A model generated the notes under the pieces. It made no database searches and had not been told where the DNA came from. It worked only from the letters and a program-made list of their open reading frames with translations. Source: Phycicoccus sp. (GTDB taxonomy: Bacteria > Actinomycetota > Actinomycetes > Actinomycetales > Dermatophilaceae). From it: a stretch of DNA of 48,133 nucleotides. Made by a program: the position numbers and the translations under genes. Within the stretch, counting starts at the first letter, position 1; every line of letters begins with the position of its first letter. The stretch is from assembly GCA_017993715.1 (NCBI GenBank), contig JAGOME010000030.1, positions 1 through 48,133 on the forward strand, given 5' to 3'. This document shows, in pieces, positions 28,271-38,706 of the stretch.

Positions 28271-29772
28271 GCGTCGCCCCGGGTGGCAGCCAGCCGGTGC
28301 ACAGCCGCCGCGAAGGCGTCGCCGCGCGCGCTGTAGTTGGTGAACATGTCCATCGACGCCGCTGCGGGGGCGAGGAGGACGACGTCGCCCGGGCGCGCGA
28401 GGCTGGCGGCCGCAGCGACGATCCGGTCCATGGCACCAGTGTCTGTGTCCGCAATGTCGATGACCGGGAGATCGGGGGCGTGTCGGTCCAACGCCTGCGC
28501 GATGAGCTCCCGGTCCTGGCCGAGCAGCACGACCCCACGCAGGCGGTCGGTCACCGCGGCCACGAGCTCGTCGACCTCGGCGCCTTTGAGGAGCCCACCG
28601 GCCACCCACACGACGTGGGGGTAGGCCGCCAGGCTCGCCGCGGCCGCATGCGGGTTGGTCGCCTTGGAATCGTTGATGTAGTGCACGCCGTCAAGGGTGG
28701 CGACGGTGGCGATGCGGTGGGGCTCAGGGGTGAACTGCCGCAAGCCTTCGCGGACGGCCGACGCCGGAATGCCGTGAGCTCGCGCCAACGCGGCAGCCGC
28801 GAGCGCGTTGGCGACGACGTGGGGAGCCGCCGTGGGAGCCTCGCCCCGCACGTCGTCAAGCGTGCCGAGCTCGGCGGCAGTGGTGGCCCGCGCCTCGACG
28901 AAAGCGCGGTCGGCGAGCACGTCATCGACGACGCCGAGCATGGAGACAGCCGGGGTTGCGAGGGTGAACCCGATCGCCCGGCATCCCTCCTGGACGTCGG
29001 CGTCGCGGACGAGTTGCTCGGTCTGGGGGTCCTGCACGTTGTAGACGCATGCCACCTGCGTGTTGGCATACACCTTGCCCTTGGCCGCGAGGTAGGCGTC
29101 GTAGGAGCCATGCCAGTCGACATGGTCGGGGGCAACGTTGAGACAGACCGATGCCTGGGGCGCCAGCGACGAGGACCAGTGCAACTGGAAGCTGGACAAC
29201 TCCACGGCGATCACGTCGTAGGGCTCGGGGTCCAGGACGGCCTCGAGGATCGGCGTGCCGACATTGCCTGCGCTGATGGCGCGCAGCCCGGCGGCGCGCA
29301 GCATCGAGGTCAGCATCTGGACCGTGGTCGTCTTGCCGTTGGTGCCGGTGATCGTCAGCCAGGGTGCAGCGCCATGCCGAGGACGCAGCCGCCAGGCGAG
29401 TTCGACTTCACCCCAGATGGGAATGCCGTGGGCCGCCGCGTCGGCGAGCAGCGGCTGGTGCGGGGGCCACCCTGGTGAGGTGACCACGAGGTCGATGGTG
29501 TCCGTCGGGAGCGCATCGACGTGGCCGGCGCCGGTGCGCAGCTCGGCGCCCAAGATGTCCAGGATGCGCGCGCGCTCGCTCATCGCCGAGCCGTCTGAGG
29601 GCTCCTGGCCGTCGACGACGATGACGCGACACCCGCGTTCGAGGAGCGCGTCGGCCGCGGCGAAACCGCTCACACCGAGCCCGGCCACGAGGACGCGCAG
29701 TCCCGCCCACTGTCCGTCGGCGTGACTGAGGTCGCGTTGGCTCAGGTCGTGTCGAGGTGACCCGTCGGTCAT
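28267..29772 (-). CDS. murD: UDP-N-acetylmuramoylalanine--D-glutamate ligase
   Basis: A 501-residue Mur ligase adding D-glutamate. It has [20 protein letters not shown], the ATP loop [59 protein letters not shown] (in part the catalytic region) and [17 protein letters not shown]. Length is slightly more than the E. coli enzyme. The start at 29772 overlaps the mraY stop by ATGA. Two octamers (28767, 29421) each encode Gly-Ile-Pro in an ala-his/gly setting. Confidence 0.96.
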   Translation of the reverse strand: MTDGSPRHDLSQRDLSHADGQWAGLRVLVAGLGVSGFAAADALLERGCRVIVVDGQEPSDGSAMSERARILDILGAELRTGAGHVDALPTDTIDLVVTSPGWPPHQPLLADAAAHGIPIWGEVELAWRLRPRHGAAPWLTITGTNGKTTTVQMLTSMLRAAGLRAISAGNVGTPILEAVLDPEPYDVIAVELSSFQLHWSSSLAPQASVCLNVAPDHVDWHGSYDAYLAAKGKVYANTQVACVYNVQDPQTEQLVRDADVQEGCRAIGFTLATPAVSMLGVVDDVLADRAFVEARATTAAELGTLDDVRGEAPTAAPHVVANALAAAALARAHGIPASAVREGLRQFTPEPHRIATVATLDGVHYINDSKATNPHAAAASLAAYPHVVWVAGGLLKGAEVDELVAAVTDRLRGVVLLGQDRELIAQALDRHAPDLPVIDIADTDTGAMDRIVAAAASLARPGDVVLLAPAAASMDMFTNYSARGDAFAAAVHRLAATRGDA

Positions 29773-30851
29773 CCGCCACCCACCACCCATTCGGCGTAGA
29801 AGACGCCCAGACCGAGAGCGGCGCACAAACCCGCAATGATCCAGAAGCGGATGACGATCGTGACTTCCTGCCAGCCCAGCAGCTCGAAGTGGTGTTGGAG
29901 TGGCGCCATCCGGAAGACCCGTTTACCGGTGAGCTTGAACGACCCGACCTGGATGACGACCGACAGGGTGATCGCGACGAACAGGCCGCCGAGGATGACC
30001 ATGAGCAGGTCGGTCCGGGTGGTGATGGACAGGCCGGCCATGGCCCCACCGAGGGCCAAGGAACCGGTGTCTCCCATGAAGATCTTGGCCGGTGCGGCAT
30101 TCCACCAGAGGAAGCCGAAGCAGGCTCCCATGAGACTGGCGGCGACGATGGCCAGGTCGTGAGGGTCTCGTACCTCGTAACAATTGGGCCCGGGGTTGGT
30201 CTGGCAGTTCTGGTTGAACTGCCAGATGCCGATGAGGATGTAGGCGGCGAAGACCATGGTTGAAGCACCCGTCGCCAGACCATCGAGCCCGTCGGTGAGA
30301 TTCACCCCGTTGCTCCAGCCGGAGATCATCAGGTTGGCCCAAAGGATGAACAGCAGGATGCCGAGAATGGGGCCGACGAACGCGAGGTCGAGGTTGGTGT
30401 CGCGCACGAACGAGATCCGGGTCGAAGCCGGCGTCCGGTAGGCGTCGTTGGGGAACTGCAGGGCGAGGATCGCGAACAAGACCCCGACGAGGGCCTGTCC
30501 AGCGAGCTTTTCGCGCGACCGCAGTCCGAGACTGCGCTGCTTGCTGATCTTGATGAAGTCGTCGAGGAACCCGACCAGGCCCAATCCGGTCATGAGGAAG
30601 AGAACGAGCAGCCCGCTGATCGTCGGCTTGGACCACAGCACCAGGTGGGCGCTGGCATAGGCAAGCAAGCTGGCGGACACGATGACAGCACCGCCCATCG
30701 TGGGGGTCCCACGCTTGGTGTGGTGCGATGTCGGGCCATCGTCACGAATGAACTGGCCGTACCCGCGTTTGACGAGCAGTCGGATGAACATCGGCGTCCC
30801 GAACAGGGCGATGATGAGCGATACGACCGCCGCGACCAGTACGGCAATCAC
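29769..30851 (-). CDS. mraY: phospho-N-acetylmuramoyl-pentapeptide transferase
   Basis: A 360-residue, ten-helix enzyme making lipid I from UDP-MurNAc-pentapeptide and undecaprenyl phosphate. Motifs: [30 protein letters not shown] (Asp pair), [30 protein letters not shown] and [15 protein letters not shown]. The GTG at 30851 is chosen: it overlaps the murF stop as GTGA and gives the family length. An earlier in-frame start would lie inside murF. Confidence 0.97.
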   Translation of the reverse strand: MIAVLVAAVVSLIIALFGTPMFIRLLVKRGYGQFIRDDGPTSHHTKRGTPTMGGAVIVSASLLAYASAHLVLWSKPTISGLLVLFLMTGLGLVGFLDDFIKISKQRSLGLRSREKLAGQALVGVLFAILALQFPNDAYRTPASTRISFVRDTNLDLAFVGPILGILLFILWANLMISGWSNGVNLTDGLDGLATGASTMVFAAYILIGIWQFNQNCQTNPGPNCYEVRDPHDLAIVAASLMGACFGFLWWNAAPAKIFMGDTGSLALGGAMAGLSITTRTDLLMVILGGLFVAITLSVVIQVGSFKLTGKRVFRMAPLQHHFELLGWQEVTIVIRFWIIAGLCAALGLGVFYAEWVVGGG

Positions 30852-32257
30852 GAGTGGTCCTCCTTGGTCCCCGCGATGCGATCTCCGAGCCACCGTAGCC
30901 CGGCGTCCCGGCTGGACTTGAACAACACGACGTCACCCGCACCGAGCTCCTGCCTCAGGACTCGTTCGGCAGCCTCGGCATCGGCCAATCGACGCACGGT
31001 CGTCGTCCCGCCCCGGCGCTGGCTCTCCTCCTCGGCGGCTGCCGCGAGATGGTCCGCGTGGCGGCCCACGACGAGCAACTCGTCGATCCCCTCAGTCACG
31101 ACTCGGCGACCGACCTCGGCATGCCCAGCGTCCGACTCCGCACCAAGTTCGAGCATCGTGCCGAGGACCGCGATGCGCCGGTCCGCCGCCATGCCGGCGA
31201 GGGCCGCCAACGCCGCGGACATCGAATCGGGGTTGGCGTTGTACGCGTCGTTGATCACCATCACCCCGTCGTCGCGTGTCGTGACCTCCATCCGCCAGCG
31301 GCTGATGGGGACGGCGGCCTCGATTGCCGCGACGATGTCGGCCAACGCCAGGCCACATTCGAGGGCGACCGCCACGACGGCCAGCGCGTTACCGACATGG
31401 TGTCGCCCGGCCAGCCCGAGCTGGACCGCGGCCGAGCCGACCGGCGTGACCAGGGTGAATGCCGCCCGCGCTCCCGGATCGAGGCGGACGTCCTCTGCCC
31501 GGATGTGGGCCCGAACGTCTTCGCCGACGAGGACGACGCGCGCCCGAGTCACGGTGGCCATCGCGGCAACCGCGGGATCATCGGCATTGAGGACAGCGAC
31601 ACCATCGCTCGGAAGCGACTGCGGGAGTTCGGACTTGGCCGTCGCGATGGCCTCGCGACCACCGAACTCGCCGACGTGAGCGGTACCGACGTTGAGGACC
31701 ACGCCGATGCGTGGCGGCGCCATCGCGGCGAGGTAGGCGATGTGTCCGATCCCGCGTGCCCCCATCTCCACGACGAGGAACTGTGTTTCAGGGCGCACGC
31801 GACACACGGTGAGGGGAACTCCGACCTCGGAGTTGTAGGAGCCCTCGGGGGCGATCGTGGGCCCGGCGATCGCGAGCACCTGGCCGAGCAGATCCTTGGT
31901 GCTGGTCTTACCGGATGACCCGGTGACGCCGATGACGGTCAGCCCCGGGGATGCCTCGATGACCTCGCGGGCGATCGCCGCGAACGCCTCCTGAACATCG
32001 GGCACGGCGACCTGCGCGATCGGTAGATCGACCGGGTGCGAGACCAGTGCGGCGACGGCGCCGTGCGCCACTGCTGACGCGATGAAGTCGTGGCCGTCGG
32101 CGTGCTCCCCCACCCGCGCCACGTAGAGCGAGCCCGGCTGCGCGGCACGAGAGTCGGTGACGACGTCGCCGTGGATGACGACCCGGTCCGGGTCCGCGCT
32201 GTGCCGCACCTCACCGCCAACGACCTCGGCGATCTGCCTGAGCGAGAGGGGAATCAC
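30848..32257 (-). CDS. murF: UDP-MurNAc-tripeptide--D-alanyl-D-alanine ligase
   Basis: A 469-residue Mur ligase adding D-Ala-D-Ala to the UDP-MurNAc tripeptide. It has the ATP loop [43 protein letters not shown] and [17 protein letters not shown]. The start at 32257 overlaps the murE stop (ATGA). It holds one octamer at 31457, read as Ala-Phe with GCA, a less used Ala codon here. Confidence 0.96.
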   Translation of the reverse strand: MIPLSLRQIAEVVGGEVRHSADPDRVVIHGDVVTDSRAAQPGSLYVARVGEHADGHDFIASAVAHGAVAALVSHPVDLPIAQVAVPDVQEAFAAIAREVIEASPGLTVIGVTGSSGKTSTKDLLGQVLAIAGPTIAPEGSYNSEVGVPLTVCRVRPETQFLVVEMGARGIGHIAYLAAMAPPRIGVVLNVGTAHVGEFGGREAIATAKSELPQSLPSDGVAVLNADDPAVAAMATVTRARVVLVGEDVRAHIRAEDVRLDPGARAAFTLVTPVGSAAVQLGLAGRHHVGNALAVVAVALECGLALADIVAAIEAAVPISRWRMEVTTRDDGVMVINDAYNANPDSMSAALAALAGMAADRRIAVLGTMLELGAESDAGHAEVGRRVVTEGIDELLVVGRHADHLAAAAEEESQRRGGTTTVRRLADAEAAERVLRQELGAGDVVLFKSSRDAGLRWLGDRIAGTKEDHS

Positions 32258-33840
32258 CGGCCACCACCGGACTCGACCCGGTCACGGACCTGGACCAACG
32301 CACGCTCGCATTCGACGCGATCGTCGAACGGCAGGATGTCGCCAGCGATCTCCTGGCCGCGTTCGTGACCCTTGCCCACGACGACGACGACCGCCTGAGC
32401 GCCTGTGCCGGTCGACACGAGGTCCGGCTGCAGACCGGCGGCAACGGCCACCGCCTCGGCGATGGCGGCGCGCCGGTCTCCCACCTCAAGCACGACGACG
32501 GCATTCCTCTCGTTGTGGACGTCACGGGCTCCCTGCAGGACCGTGGCGCGGATGGCAGCTGGGTCCTCCGACCGCGGGTTGTCATCGGTCACGACGACCA
32601 CGTCGGCGAACTCCGCGGCGGCCGCACCCATGGCCCATCGCTTGTCGCGATCTCGGTCTCCCCCAGCGCCCGTGACACAGACCAGCTGCCCGGTGGTCTG
32701 GGGACGCAAGGCGGCCAGGGCTGCCCTGATCGCCTCAGGGGTATGGGCATAGTCGACGACGATCAGCGGCAGAGCGTGGGAATCGTCATCGAGGCGCACG
32801 CGCTCCATCCGACCCGGAACGTGCGGGTCTCCGAGGATGGCCACGCCGGCACGCTGCGGCTCGACGCCCAGCTCGATCAACGCAGCTGCGGCCATGGCGG
32901 TGTTGACGATGTTGAAATCACCAGGCAGCGCCGAGCGCAGGTCCAGCGAGATCTCCCCGGGCCCGGTCAACCGGAAACTCGCGGGGTCGTCGCCGCGCCG
33001 TCGCACGGACCAGTCCGCATCGAGATCGGTCGTCGTCAGGGTGCGGGTCGCAATGCCGCTGATGTCGGCCAGACGTCGGCCCCAGGTGTCGTCGACACAG
33101 ACCAGGCCCCGGCGGGCCCGAGCGGCCGTGAACAAGGTGGCCTTCGTGCGGAAGTACGACTCCATGTCGCCGTGGAAGTCGAGATGGTCCTGGGAGAGGT
33201 TGGTGAACAGGGCCAGGTCGAAAATCACCTCGTCGACCCGATGCTGCGCCAAGGCGTGGGACGAGACCTCCATGACGCAGGTGTCGACGCCTTGCTGCGC
33301 CATCACGGCGAGCAAAGCGTGCAACTCGGTCATCTCGGGGGTTGTCCTCGCCGAGCTCAGGCGCTCAGACCCGATCCTGGTCTCGACGGTCCCGATCAGT
33401 CCGGTCGTGTGCCCCAGGGCGACCAGGGCGGAGTTGACGAGATAGGCGGTGGTCGTCTTGCCGTTGGTCCCGGTGATGCCGACCAACGTGAGGCCGAGGT
33501 CACCGGTGGCGTACACGCGGCGCGCAACCGCCCCCAGCCAGGCCCGCGGCTGCTCAACGACGAGGAGAGGCAGGTCCGTGGGTCCGAGGAGTTCGACCCC
33601 GGCCGCGTCCGTGAGGATGGCGACGGCGCCGCTGGCAGCGGCCTGCGCCGCGAAACGGGCGCCGTGCGTCGTCGCCCCGGGGAGCGCGGCATACAGATCG
33701 CCAGGTAGAACACCGCGCGAGTCCAAGGTGACACCGCTGACCGACGTCGATCCCGATCCGACAACGTCAGAGCCGTCGATGAGCAGGGCAAGGTCGCCCA
33801 GGCTCACCGACCCGACAGGGGAGGGTCGAGGAACGGCCAC
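32254..33840 (-). CDS. murE: UDP-MurNAc-L-Ala-D-Glu--2,6-diaminopimelate ligase
   Basis: A 528-residue Mur ligase. N-terminal domain with VTLDSRGVLPGDLYAAL, ATP loop [29 protein letters not shown] (with the carbamylated-lysine region further on), TNLSQDHLDFHG, and DDNPRSEDP (about 419). The DNPR motif is that of meso-DAP-specific MurE, so the wall stem peptide probably carries meso-diaminopimelate. The start is a GTG at 33840, 9 bases after the ftsI stop; the ribosome site is weak. Confidence 0.95.
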   Translation of the reverse strand: MAVPRPSPVGSVSLGDLALLIDGSDVVGSGSTSVSGVTLDSRGVLPGDLYAALPGATTHGARFAAQAAASGAVAILTDAAGVELLGPTDLPLLVVEQPRAWLGAVARRVYATGDLGLTLVGITGTNGKTTTAYLVNSALVALGHTTGLIGTVETRIGSERLSSARTTPEMTELHALLAVMAQQGVDTCVMEVSSHALAQHRVDEVIFDLALFTNLSQDHLDFHGDMESYFRTKATLFTAARARRGLVCVDDTWGRRLADISGIATRTLTTTDLDADWSVRRRGDDPASFRLTGPGEISLDLRSALPGDFNIVNTAMAAAALIELGVEPQRAGVAILGDPHVPGRMERVRLDDDSHALPLIVVDYAHTPEAIRAALAALRPQTTGQLVCVTGAGGDRDRDKRWAMGAAAAEFADVVVVTDDNPRSEDPAAIRATVLQGARDVHNERNAVVVLEVGDRRAAIAEAVAVAAGLQPDLVSTGTGAQAVVVVVGKGHERGQEIAGDILPFDDRVECERALVQVRDRVESGGGR

Positions 33841-33849
33841 AGGCGGACC

Positions 33850-36048
33850 CTACCCGCCACTGGCGCGTCCGTCGCGCAACGTCGTGGGGTCAGCGGCCGC
33901 CTGCTCGGGCGTCACTTCGACCGTTAAGGTGGGGGGCGTCGTGCCCGTCGGGGGGACCTTCAACTCCTGCAGGGCGTAAGTCATCACGTCCCGGAACACT
34001 GGTGCGGCGACCAGCCCGCCGAAGTAGCCCTTGATCGGCCGCTGGAGAATCACGGCCGTCACGATCTGGGGGTCGTCCGCAGGCGCGTAGCCGATGAAAC
34101 TCGCCGTCTTGCCGCTGTAGCCCCCCACCGCGGCGTCATACCGGTCCGCGGTGCCTGTTTTGCCGGCAACGCGATAGCCAGCGATCTGCGCCTCGGCTGC
34201 CGTGCCATGTTCGCCGACGACGCCCTCGAGCATCTCGCTGAGTTGCTGTGCCACGCCGGAGTCGACCACCTGGGTGGACTGCGCGGGCTCGGCAGCAACG
34301 AACGTGCCGTCTGGATCCGTGGACCCGGCGACCAGACTCGGAGCCACGCGGACCCCACCGTTGGCGATCGTCTGGAAGACCGATGCTGCCTGGATCGCCG
34401 TCACCGACAGTCCCTGTCCGAAGGCGATGGTCGCCCGCTGTGTACCACTCCAGTCCTCAGATTTGGCGAGCAAGCCCGCGGACTCCCCCGGGAAGCCGAT
34501 CCCGGAAGTCGACCCGAGGCCGAACTTGCGGTAGTAGTTCTCCAGCGTCTTGGCCGGCATGGTTTCACTGATGAGCACCGTGCCGATGTTGCTCGACTGC
34601 GCCAGGACCCCGGCTACTGTCCGGTACTCGGTGGGGTGGGCCTCGGCGTCGTTGAAGACCTGGTCATAGCGAGGCAGGGTCGGCGGAATGATGACCGGGG
34701 TGTCCGGAGTCACCGTCTGCTCCTGCAGCGCCGCCGCCATGACCATGAGCTTGGCCGTCGATCCGGGCTCGAAGACTTCGCTGAAGGCGTTGTTCGTCAG
34801 GACACCTTGAGCAGCGCCGATGTCGTTGGGGTCGTACGTCGGATAGGACGCGACAGCAAGCAACGCCCCTGACTTGGCGTTCATGACGACAACGGTCCCC
34901 GACAACGCGTCAGTTTCGGCCATCTTCTGAGCCAGCGCGTTCTGCGCGTACCACTGCAGGTTGGAGTTGATGGTCAAGGTGACATCGCCGCCGTTCACGG
35001 CAGGCGTCACCTCGACACCCGCGGCAGGAATGATCTCGCCGGCGCCACCGACCTCGTACTGCTCTTGGCCGACCTGCCCCCGCAACGTGCTGTCGGACAA
35101 CAGCTCGACGCCGCCTCCAGGCTCACCGTTGCGGGTCACGAAGCCCACCAGCGAGGCCGCCGTCGAGCCCTGAGGGTAGGTACGCAACGGCACCGAGACC
35201 GCTGAGCCGCCATCGTCGGAGCCGTCCTCGGACACCCGCTGGTCCTTGTAGATACCCGGGATCTCCAGGTCGGCGATCTGACGCCAGATCAGGGGGGTCG
35301 CCTGCCGTTCCAGGACGACATAACGCTGGTCGCCCGTCAACAGAGTGACCAGTTCACTGGCCGGGAGATCGAGCAGGGGCGACAACGCTGCCGCGGCCTT
35401 GGCCACAGCGGCGGTGGAGTGCTCGGCGGTGCAGGCACGATCTCGGGTCCCGAAGGTACAGACCGCCTGCTGGTCGGCGACCACGGTGATCCTGGCCTGG
35501 CTGGAAGCCAGCACGACACCGTCCGTTGACCGGATGGTGCCGCGCAATGCGGGGACGGCAACCACGGCGGTGCGGTTGGCCTTGGCCTCGGCAGCGACTG
35601 CTGCCGCGTCGAGGCCCTGGATCCGGACGAGCTGAGCCGCGAAGAGGCTGAAGACGAACGCGACAATGACCAGCAGGACCCGTGTCCTGCGCTCTGGCCG
35701 GCCGACACCGGCCCCGGAGCCCGACCGGGCACGCGGGGGGCCGCCGCTACCCTTTCGACTCCGCCAGGCCGGCGAGGTATTGCGAGGTACGCGGGGTGCG
35801 GGTGCCTTGGAGGGAGCGGCAACACCAGAACGCGTCCGGGGGGAGGCTGCGCGAGGATCCGCCGACCGCACAGCGGGCCGGGCGGGCCGCGGGGTCGCCG
35901 GACGAGAAGCCGGGCGCCCGGATGGGCGAGCGCCCGCAGACTCTGCTCGTTGCTGAGCACCGGTCGCCGGCCGGGCAGGCCGGACCGGACGCGACACCGA
36001 CGGCCCCGGCCGACGTGCGGCAGGGGGCGGGGGGCGGCGGGCAGTCAC
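33850..36048 (-). CDS. ftsI: septal peptidoglycan transpeptidase FtsI (PBP3, class B)
   Basis: A 732-residue class B penicillin-binding protein. The first 118 residues are a cytoplasmic tail rich in Arg, Pro, Ala and Ser. One membrane helix follows (VLLVIVAFVFSLFAAQLVRI), then the PBP dimerisation domain and the transpeptidase domain with SxxK in FEPGSTAKLM (about 428), SxN in AQSSNIGTV and KTG in RVAGKTGTADRY (about 628). It crosslinks septal wall with FtsW. The start is a GTG at 36048 behind AAGGA; a shorter start inside the tail cannot be excluded. Confidence 0.94.
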   Translation of the reverse strand: MTARRPPPPAARRPGPSVSRPVRPARPATGAQQRAESAGARPSGRPASRPATPRPARPAVRSADPRAASPRTRSGVAAPSKAPAPRVPRNTSPAWRSRKGSGGPPRARSGSGAGVGRPERRTRVLLVIVAFVFSLFAAQLVRIQGLDAAAVAAEAKANRTAVVAVPALRGTIRSTDGVVLASSQARITVVADQQAVCTFGTRDRACTAEHSTAAVAKAAAALSPLLDLPASELVTLLTGDQRYVVLERQATPLIWRQIADLEIPGIYKDQRVSEDGSDDGGSAVSVPLRTYPQGSTAASLVGFVTRNGEPGGGVELLSDSTLRGQVGQEQYEVGGAGEIIPAAGVEVTPAVNGGDVTLTINSNLQWYAQNALAQKMAETDALSGTVVVMNAKSGALLAVASYPTYDPNDIGAAQGVLTNNAFSEVFEPGSTAKLMVMAAALQEQTVTPDTPVIIPPTLPRYDQVFNDAEAHPTEYRTVAGVLAQSSNIGTVLISETMPAKTLENYYRKFGLGSTSGIGFPGESAGLLAKSEDWSGTQRATIAFGQGLSVTAIQAASVFQTIANGGVRVAPSLVAGSTDPDGTFVAAEPAQSTQVVDSGVAQQLSEMLEGVVGEHGTAAEAQIAGYRVAGKTGTADRYDAAVGGYSGKTASFIGYAPADDPQIVTAVILQRPIKGYFGGLVAAPVFRDVMTYALQELKVPPTGTTPPTLTVEVTPEQAAADPTTLRDGRASGG

Positions 36049-36082
36049 GGGTTCTTGTCCTTGGACTCGGTGAGGCGGCTGA

Positions 36083-36799
36083 TCAGGGGGTCGCCGACGG
36101 CTCGGGTGTGGGCGTGGCGGCGTCGGCCGCGGTCCCCGCAGTCGCCCCTGCGGGGAGGTCCTCCGTGGTGGTGGAGGTGGTCGTGATCCCCGTGGCGCTG
36201 TCAGCGCTGGTCACCGTCGTCACCACCTTGCCCTCCCGGATCTCCACCACCGTCGTGCGGGTCAGCGTGCCTTCCTCAACCACTGTCGTGCCAGGTGTGG
36301 GCATCGGTGGCGCTGCCGCCGACTCCTGCGGAGCCGGAGCAGAAGCCGCGGTGCTCCGCGCTGCCTCCACAGGTGCCTGCGCAACCACGCTAAACGTGCT
36401 CCCTTCGGGAGCCGCCTGCGCCACGCCGAGGACCGCGCCGTCGCTGAGCCGCAAGAATGCCGCACTGCCCGAAGGCACCATGCCCAGATCCAGGGCGCGC
36501 TGGGCCAAGGCTGCGGGGGCCGTGTCCCGGTCCAAGGCATGTTGCGCCTCGGCCGCGGTGTCGGTCAGTTGACTGGACTCCTTCTGCAGCTCCCCCAATG
36601 CGAAGGCGCCCTTGGCCATCGAGATATTGAGGAGCAGGACCCCCAAGAGGGCACCGACGAGCAGCAGCAGGCAGATCAGAAGCAAGCCACCATGCCCGGC
36701 GCGAGGGGCGGTCACCACGCGCAGGTCGCGCGCAGTCGTCCGCGGGCGGCTGCTCGGCGCTGTCCGAGCGATCGGCCGGGCGGTGGCCAGCTGGCTCAT
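36083..36799 (-). CDS. ftsL: FtsL-like divisome protein
   Basis: A 238-residue protein by position and shape: a basic N-terminus, one membrane helix ([20 protein letters not shown]), a short coiled coil ([20 protein letters not shown]) and then [21 protein letters not shown], which is typical of actinobacterial FtsL-like proteins. Beyond residue 140 is a low-complexity Ala/Pro/Thr/Ser tail of almost 100 residues, much longer than in E. coli FtsL (121 in total), probably extracellular and disordered. The start overlaps the rsmH stop (ATGA). Confidence 0.8.
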   Translation of the reverse strand: MSQLATARPIARTAPSSRPRTTARDLRVVTAPRAGHGGLLLICLLLLVGALLGVLLLNISMAKGAFALGELQKESSQLTDTAAEAQHALDRDTAPAALAQRALDLGMVPSGSAAFLRLSDGAVLGVAQAAPEGSTFSVVAQAPVEAARSTAASAPAPQESAAAPPMPTPGTTVVEEGTLTRTTVVEIREGKVVTTVTSADSATGITTTSTTTEDLPAGATAGTAADAATPTPEPSATP

Positions 36800-37776
36800 C
36801 GGGACCCTCCTGTGGACGGGGTAAGGCGTTCGGCCGCACGTAGGCGCACAGACGCAGAGCGCGGGTTGCGGGCCTGTTCGGCGTCATCGGCCATTTCGGC
36901 ACCGCGCGTGAGCAGGCGCAGGTAGGCCGCATGCTCGGGCAACTCGACCGGTAGGCCGACCGGCGTGCGGCTGGTCGCACCCCGAGCAAAGGCCTGCTTG
37001 GTGATGCGGTCCTCCAGGGAGTGATAGGACAGCACGGCGATACGGCCCCCCACACTCAGGGCACTGATCGCTCGCGCCACCGCTCGTTCCCAGACGCTGA
37101 GTTCATCGTTGACCGCGATCCGCAGTGCCTGGAAGGTGCGCTTTGCTGGGTGGCCGCCGGTGCGCCGGGAGGCTGCGGGGACGGCGGCGGTGACGACGTC
37201 GACCAGTTCCGCGGTCGACGAGAACGGCTCACGCGTGCGTCGCCGCACAATCGCGGCAGCAACCCGTCCCGCGAAGCGCTCCTCGCCGTAGGTCCGCAGG
37301 ATGTGGACCAGTTCCTCCTGGGACTCGGTGTTAAGCAGGTCTGCGGCGGTCCGTCCGAAGCTCTGGTCCATCCGCATGTCCAAGGGCGCATCATGAGCGT
37401 AGGCAAACCCACGATCGGCCTCGTCCAGCTGCAGCGAGGAGACACCAAGGTCGAACAGGACACCCTGAACCTCGGACAGACCCCGATCCGCGAGCACCTC
37501 GTCGAGGTCGTCGTAGACGGCGTGGACCGGCATGAATCGGTCGCCGAAGCGGGCCAGCCGCTCCGCGGCAAGGGCAAGCGCCTCCCGATCTCGGTCGATA
37601 CCGATGACGCGGGCACTCGACACGGCGTCGAGCAGCGCCTCGGCGTGGCCCCCCATCCCGAGCGTGCCGTCGATCGCAACGCTGCCCGGTGCCTGCAGCG
37701 CCGGTGCCAGCAACTCGACACATCGGTCTCGCAGGACGGGGATGTGCCGTGCGGCCGCATCTCCTCGGGTGGTCAC
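36796..37776 (-). CDS. rsmH: 16S rRNA (cytosine-1402-N4)-methyltransferase
   Basis: A 326-residue AdoMet-dependent enzyme (formerly MraW). It shows [13 protein letters not shown], the SAM-binding [52 protein letters not shown] and [15 protein letters not shown]. It methylates C1402 in the ribosomal P-site. The start is GTG 37776 with AGGAG 7 bases before it; the frame to 38088 runs on without a better start. It lies 185 bases after mraZ, a gap with one octamer (37908). Confidence 0.96.
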   Translation of the reverse strand: MTTRGDAAARHIPVLRDRCVELLAPALQAPGSVAIDGTLGMGGHAEALLDAVSSARVIGIDRDREALALAAERLARFGDRFMPVHAVYDDLDEVLADRGLSEVQGVLFDLGVSSLQLDEADRGFAYAHDAPLDMRMDQSFGRTAADLLNTESQEELVHILRTYGEERFAGRVAAAIVRRRTREPFSSTAELVDVVTAAVPAASRRTGGHPAKRTFQALRIAVNDELSVWERAVARAISALSVGGRIAVLSYHSLEDRITKQAFARGATSRTPVGLPVELPEHAAYLRLLTRGAEMADDAEQARNPRSASVRLRAAERLTPSTGGSR

Positions 37777-37961
37777 GGGGCTCTCCTGGTTCGGCGTGCG
37801 GGGTCCGGGTCGGCTGTCGACACCTGGTCCCCATCCGGTCGGCCCGGCCCGGGGGAAGTCGGGTCGGGATCGAACGGGTGGAGGCCACGCGTCGCAGTCG
37901 GGGTGGGCGGCATTCGGGTCGGTCGGGGAGGCGGCGCACGGGCAGCCCTGGGCGAGGTCCG

Positions 37962-38393
37962 TCAGAAGAGTCCGGGGATGACCTCCTCGGAGGTATCGGC
38001 GTAGGCCTGCTCGGTGGCGTCGAGGTAGGCCGCCCACGCGGCGGAATCCCAGATCTCTAGGCGACTGCCGGCGCCGATCACCGTGCAATCGCGGTCCAGG
38101 CCTGCGTACTCGCGCAGCGTCGCGGGGATGGACAGCCGGCCCTGCCGGTCAGGGATTTCGTCGGAAGCGCCAGACAACAACAAGCGCAGATAGTCGCGAG
38201 CTGCCTTGCTGCTGGTCGGGGCGACCCGAGCGGTGTCGGTGATCCGCTGGAACTCGGACATGGGGAAGACGTAGAGGCAGCGCTCCTGCCCACGCGTGAT
38301 GACCAGACCGCCCGCGAGCTTGTCGCGGTATTTCGCCGGCAGGATCAGTCGGCCCTTGTCATCGAGACGAGGCGAGTGCGTGCCGAGGAACAC
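37962..38393 (-). CDS. mraZ: transcriptional regulator MraZ
   Basis: A 143-residue protein with two SpoVT/AbrB-like halves, each with a Dxx[22 protein letters not shown] and [20 protein letters not shown]. MraZ forms rings that bind direct repeats upstream of its own gene and controls the cell wall cluster. The second of two adjacent GTG codons (38393) is chosen: it gives the usual [12 protein letters not shown]-terminus and a 5-base spacing from GGAGGT. Repeats of the expected kind lie at 38444-38461, and similar ones facing the other way at 38531-38550. Confidence 0.95.
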   Translation of the reverse strand: MFLGTHSPRLDDKGRLILPAKYRDKLAGGLVITRGQERCLYVFPMSEFQRITDTARVAPTSSKAARDYLRLLLSGASDEIPDRQGRLSIPATLREYAGLDRDCTVIGAGSRLEIWDSAAWAAYLDATEQAYADTSEEVIPGLF

Positions 38394-38443
38394 CACGCAC
38401 CTCCAAACCACTCCACCCCGAGCACCCCGGTGGCACCCGTTCC

Positions 38444-38461
38444 CTCCACTTTACTCCACTT
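38444..38461 (-). promoter_or_regulatory. MraZ-box-like direct repeats for mraZ
   Basis: On the minus strand two AAGTGGAG units stand 10 bp apart (complement CTCCACTT at 38444-38451 and 38454-38461), followed by GGGAACGGG. MraZ boxes in other bacteria are GTGGG/TGGGN-type repeats at 10-bp spacing before mraZ; this fits in place and period. Confidence 0.6.
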
Positions 38462-38530
38462 CAAACCTCAGAAGCCTCAAATTGCCACATTGTTCTCAGA
38501 GCAGAGACCTGTTTCTGCACGTCAAAGTTG

Positions 38531-38553
38531 GTGGTGGAAAGTGGAGGATTGGG
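38531..38553 (+). promoter_or_regulatory. second MraZ-box-like repeat set, facing moxR
   Basis: The plus strand reads GTGGTGGAAA (38531-38540), GTGGAGGATT (38541-38550) and GGG, i.e. GTGG repeated every 10 bp. It shares the core AAAGTGGAGG with the mraZ-facing set but points toward moxR. Confidence 0.5.
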
Positions 38554-38706
38554 ACTCCCGTAGCTCATCAGGCTGTCCGCGCGGGTGCGTCATCTGCTCC
38601 CGCGACTGGACCGGGAACCGGACGACAGCCCGAGCGGTTAGTCGACGTGAGGCAAGATGAGATGCAGATCAGGGGCCGCAGGGATCCCCGCAATGTGGAG
38701 GTGACA

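Larger units (their letters stand above)
38394..38706. other. divergent control region between mraZ and the moxR operon
   Basis: A 313-bp gap with no gene. It holds promoters in both directions, the two repeat sets listed separately and a relatively AT-rich centre (38450-38550). The plus-strand leader from about 38560 to 38706 has no small gene that can be supported. Confidence 0.6.
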
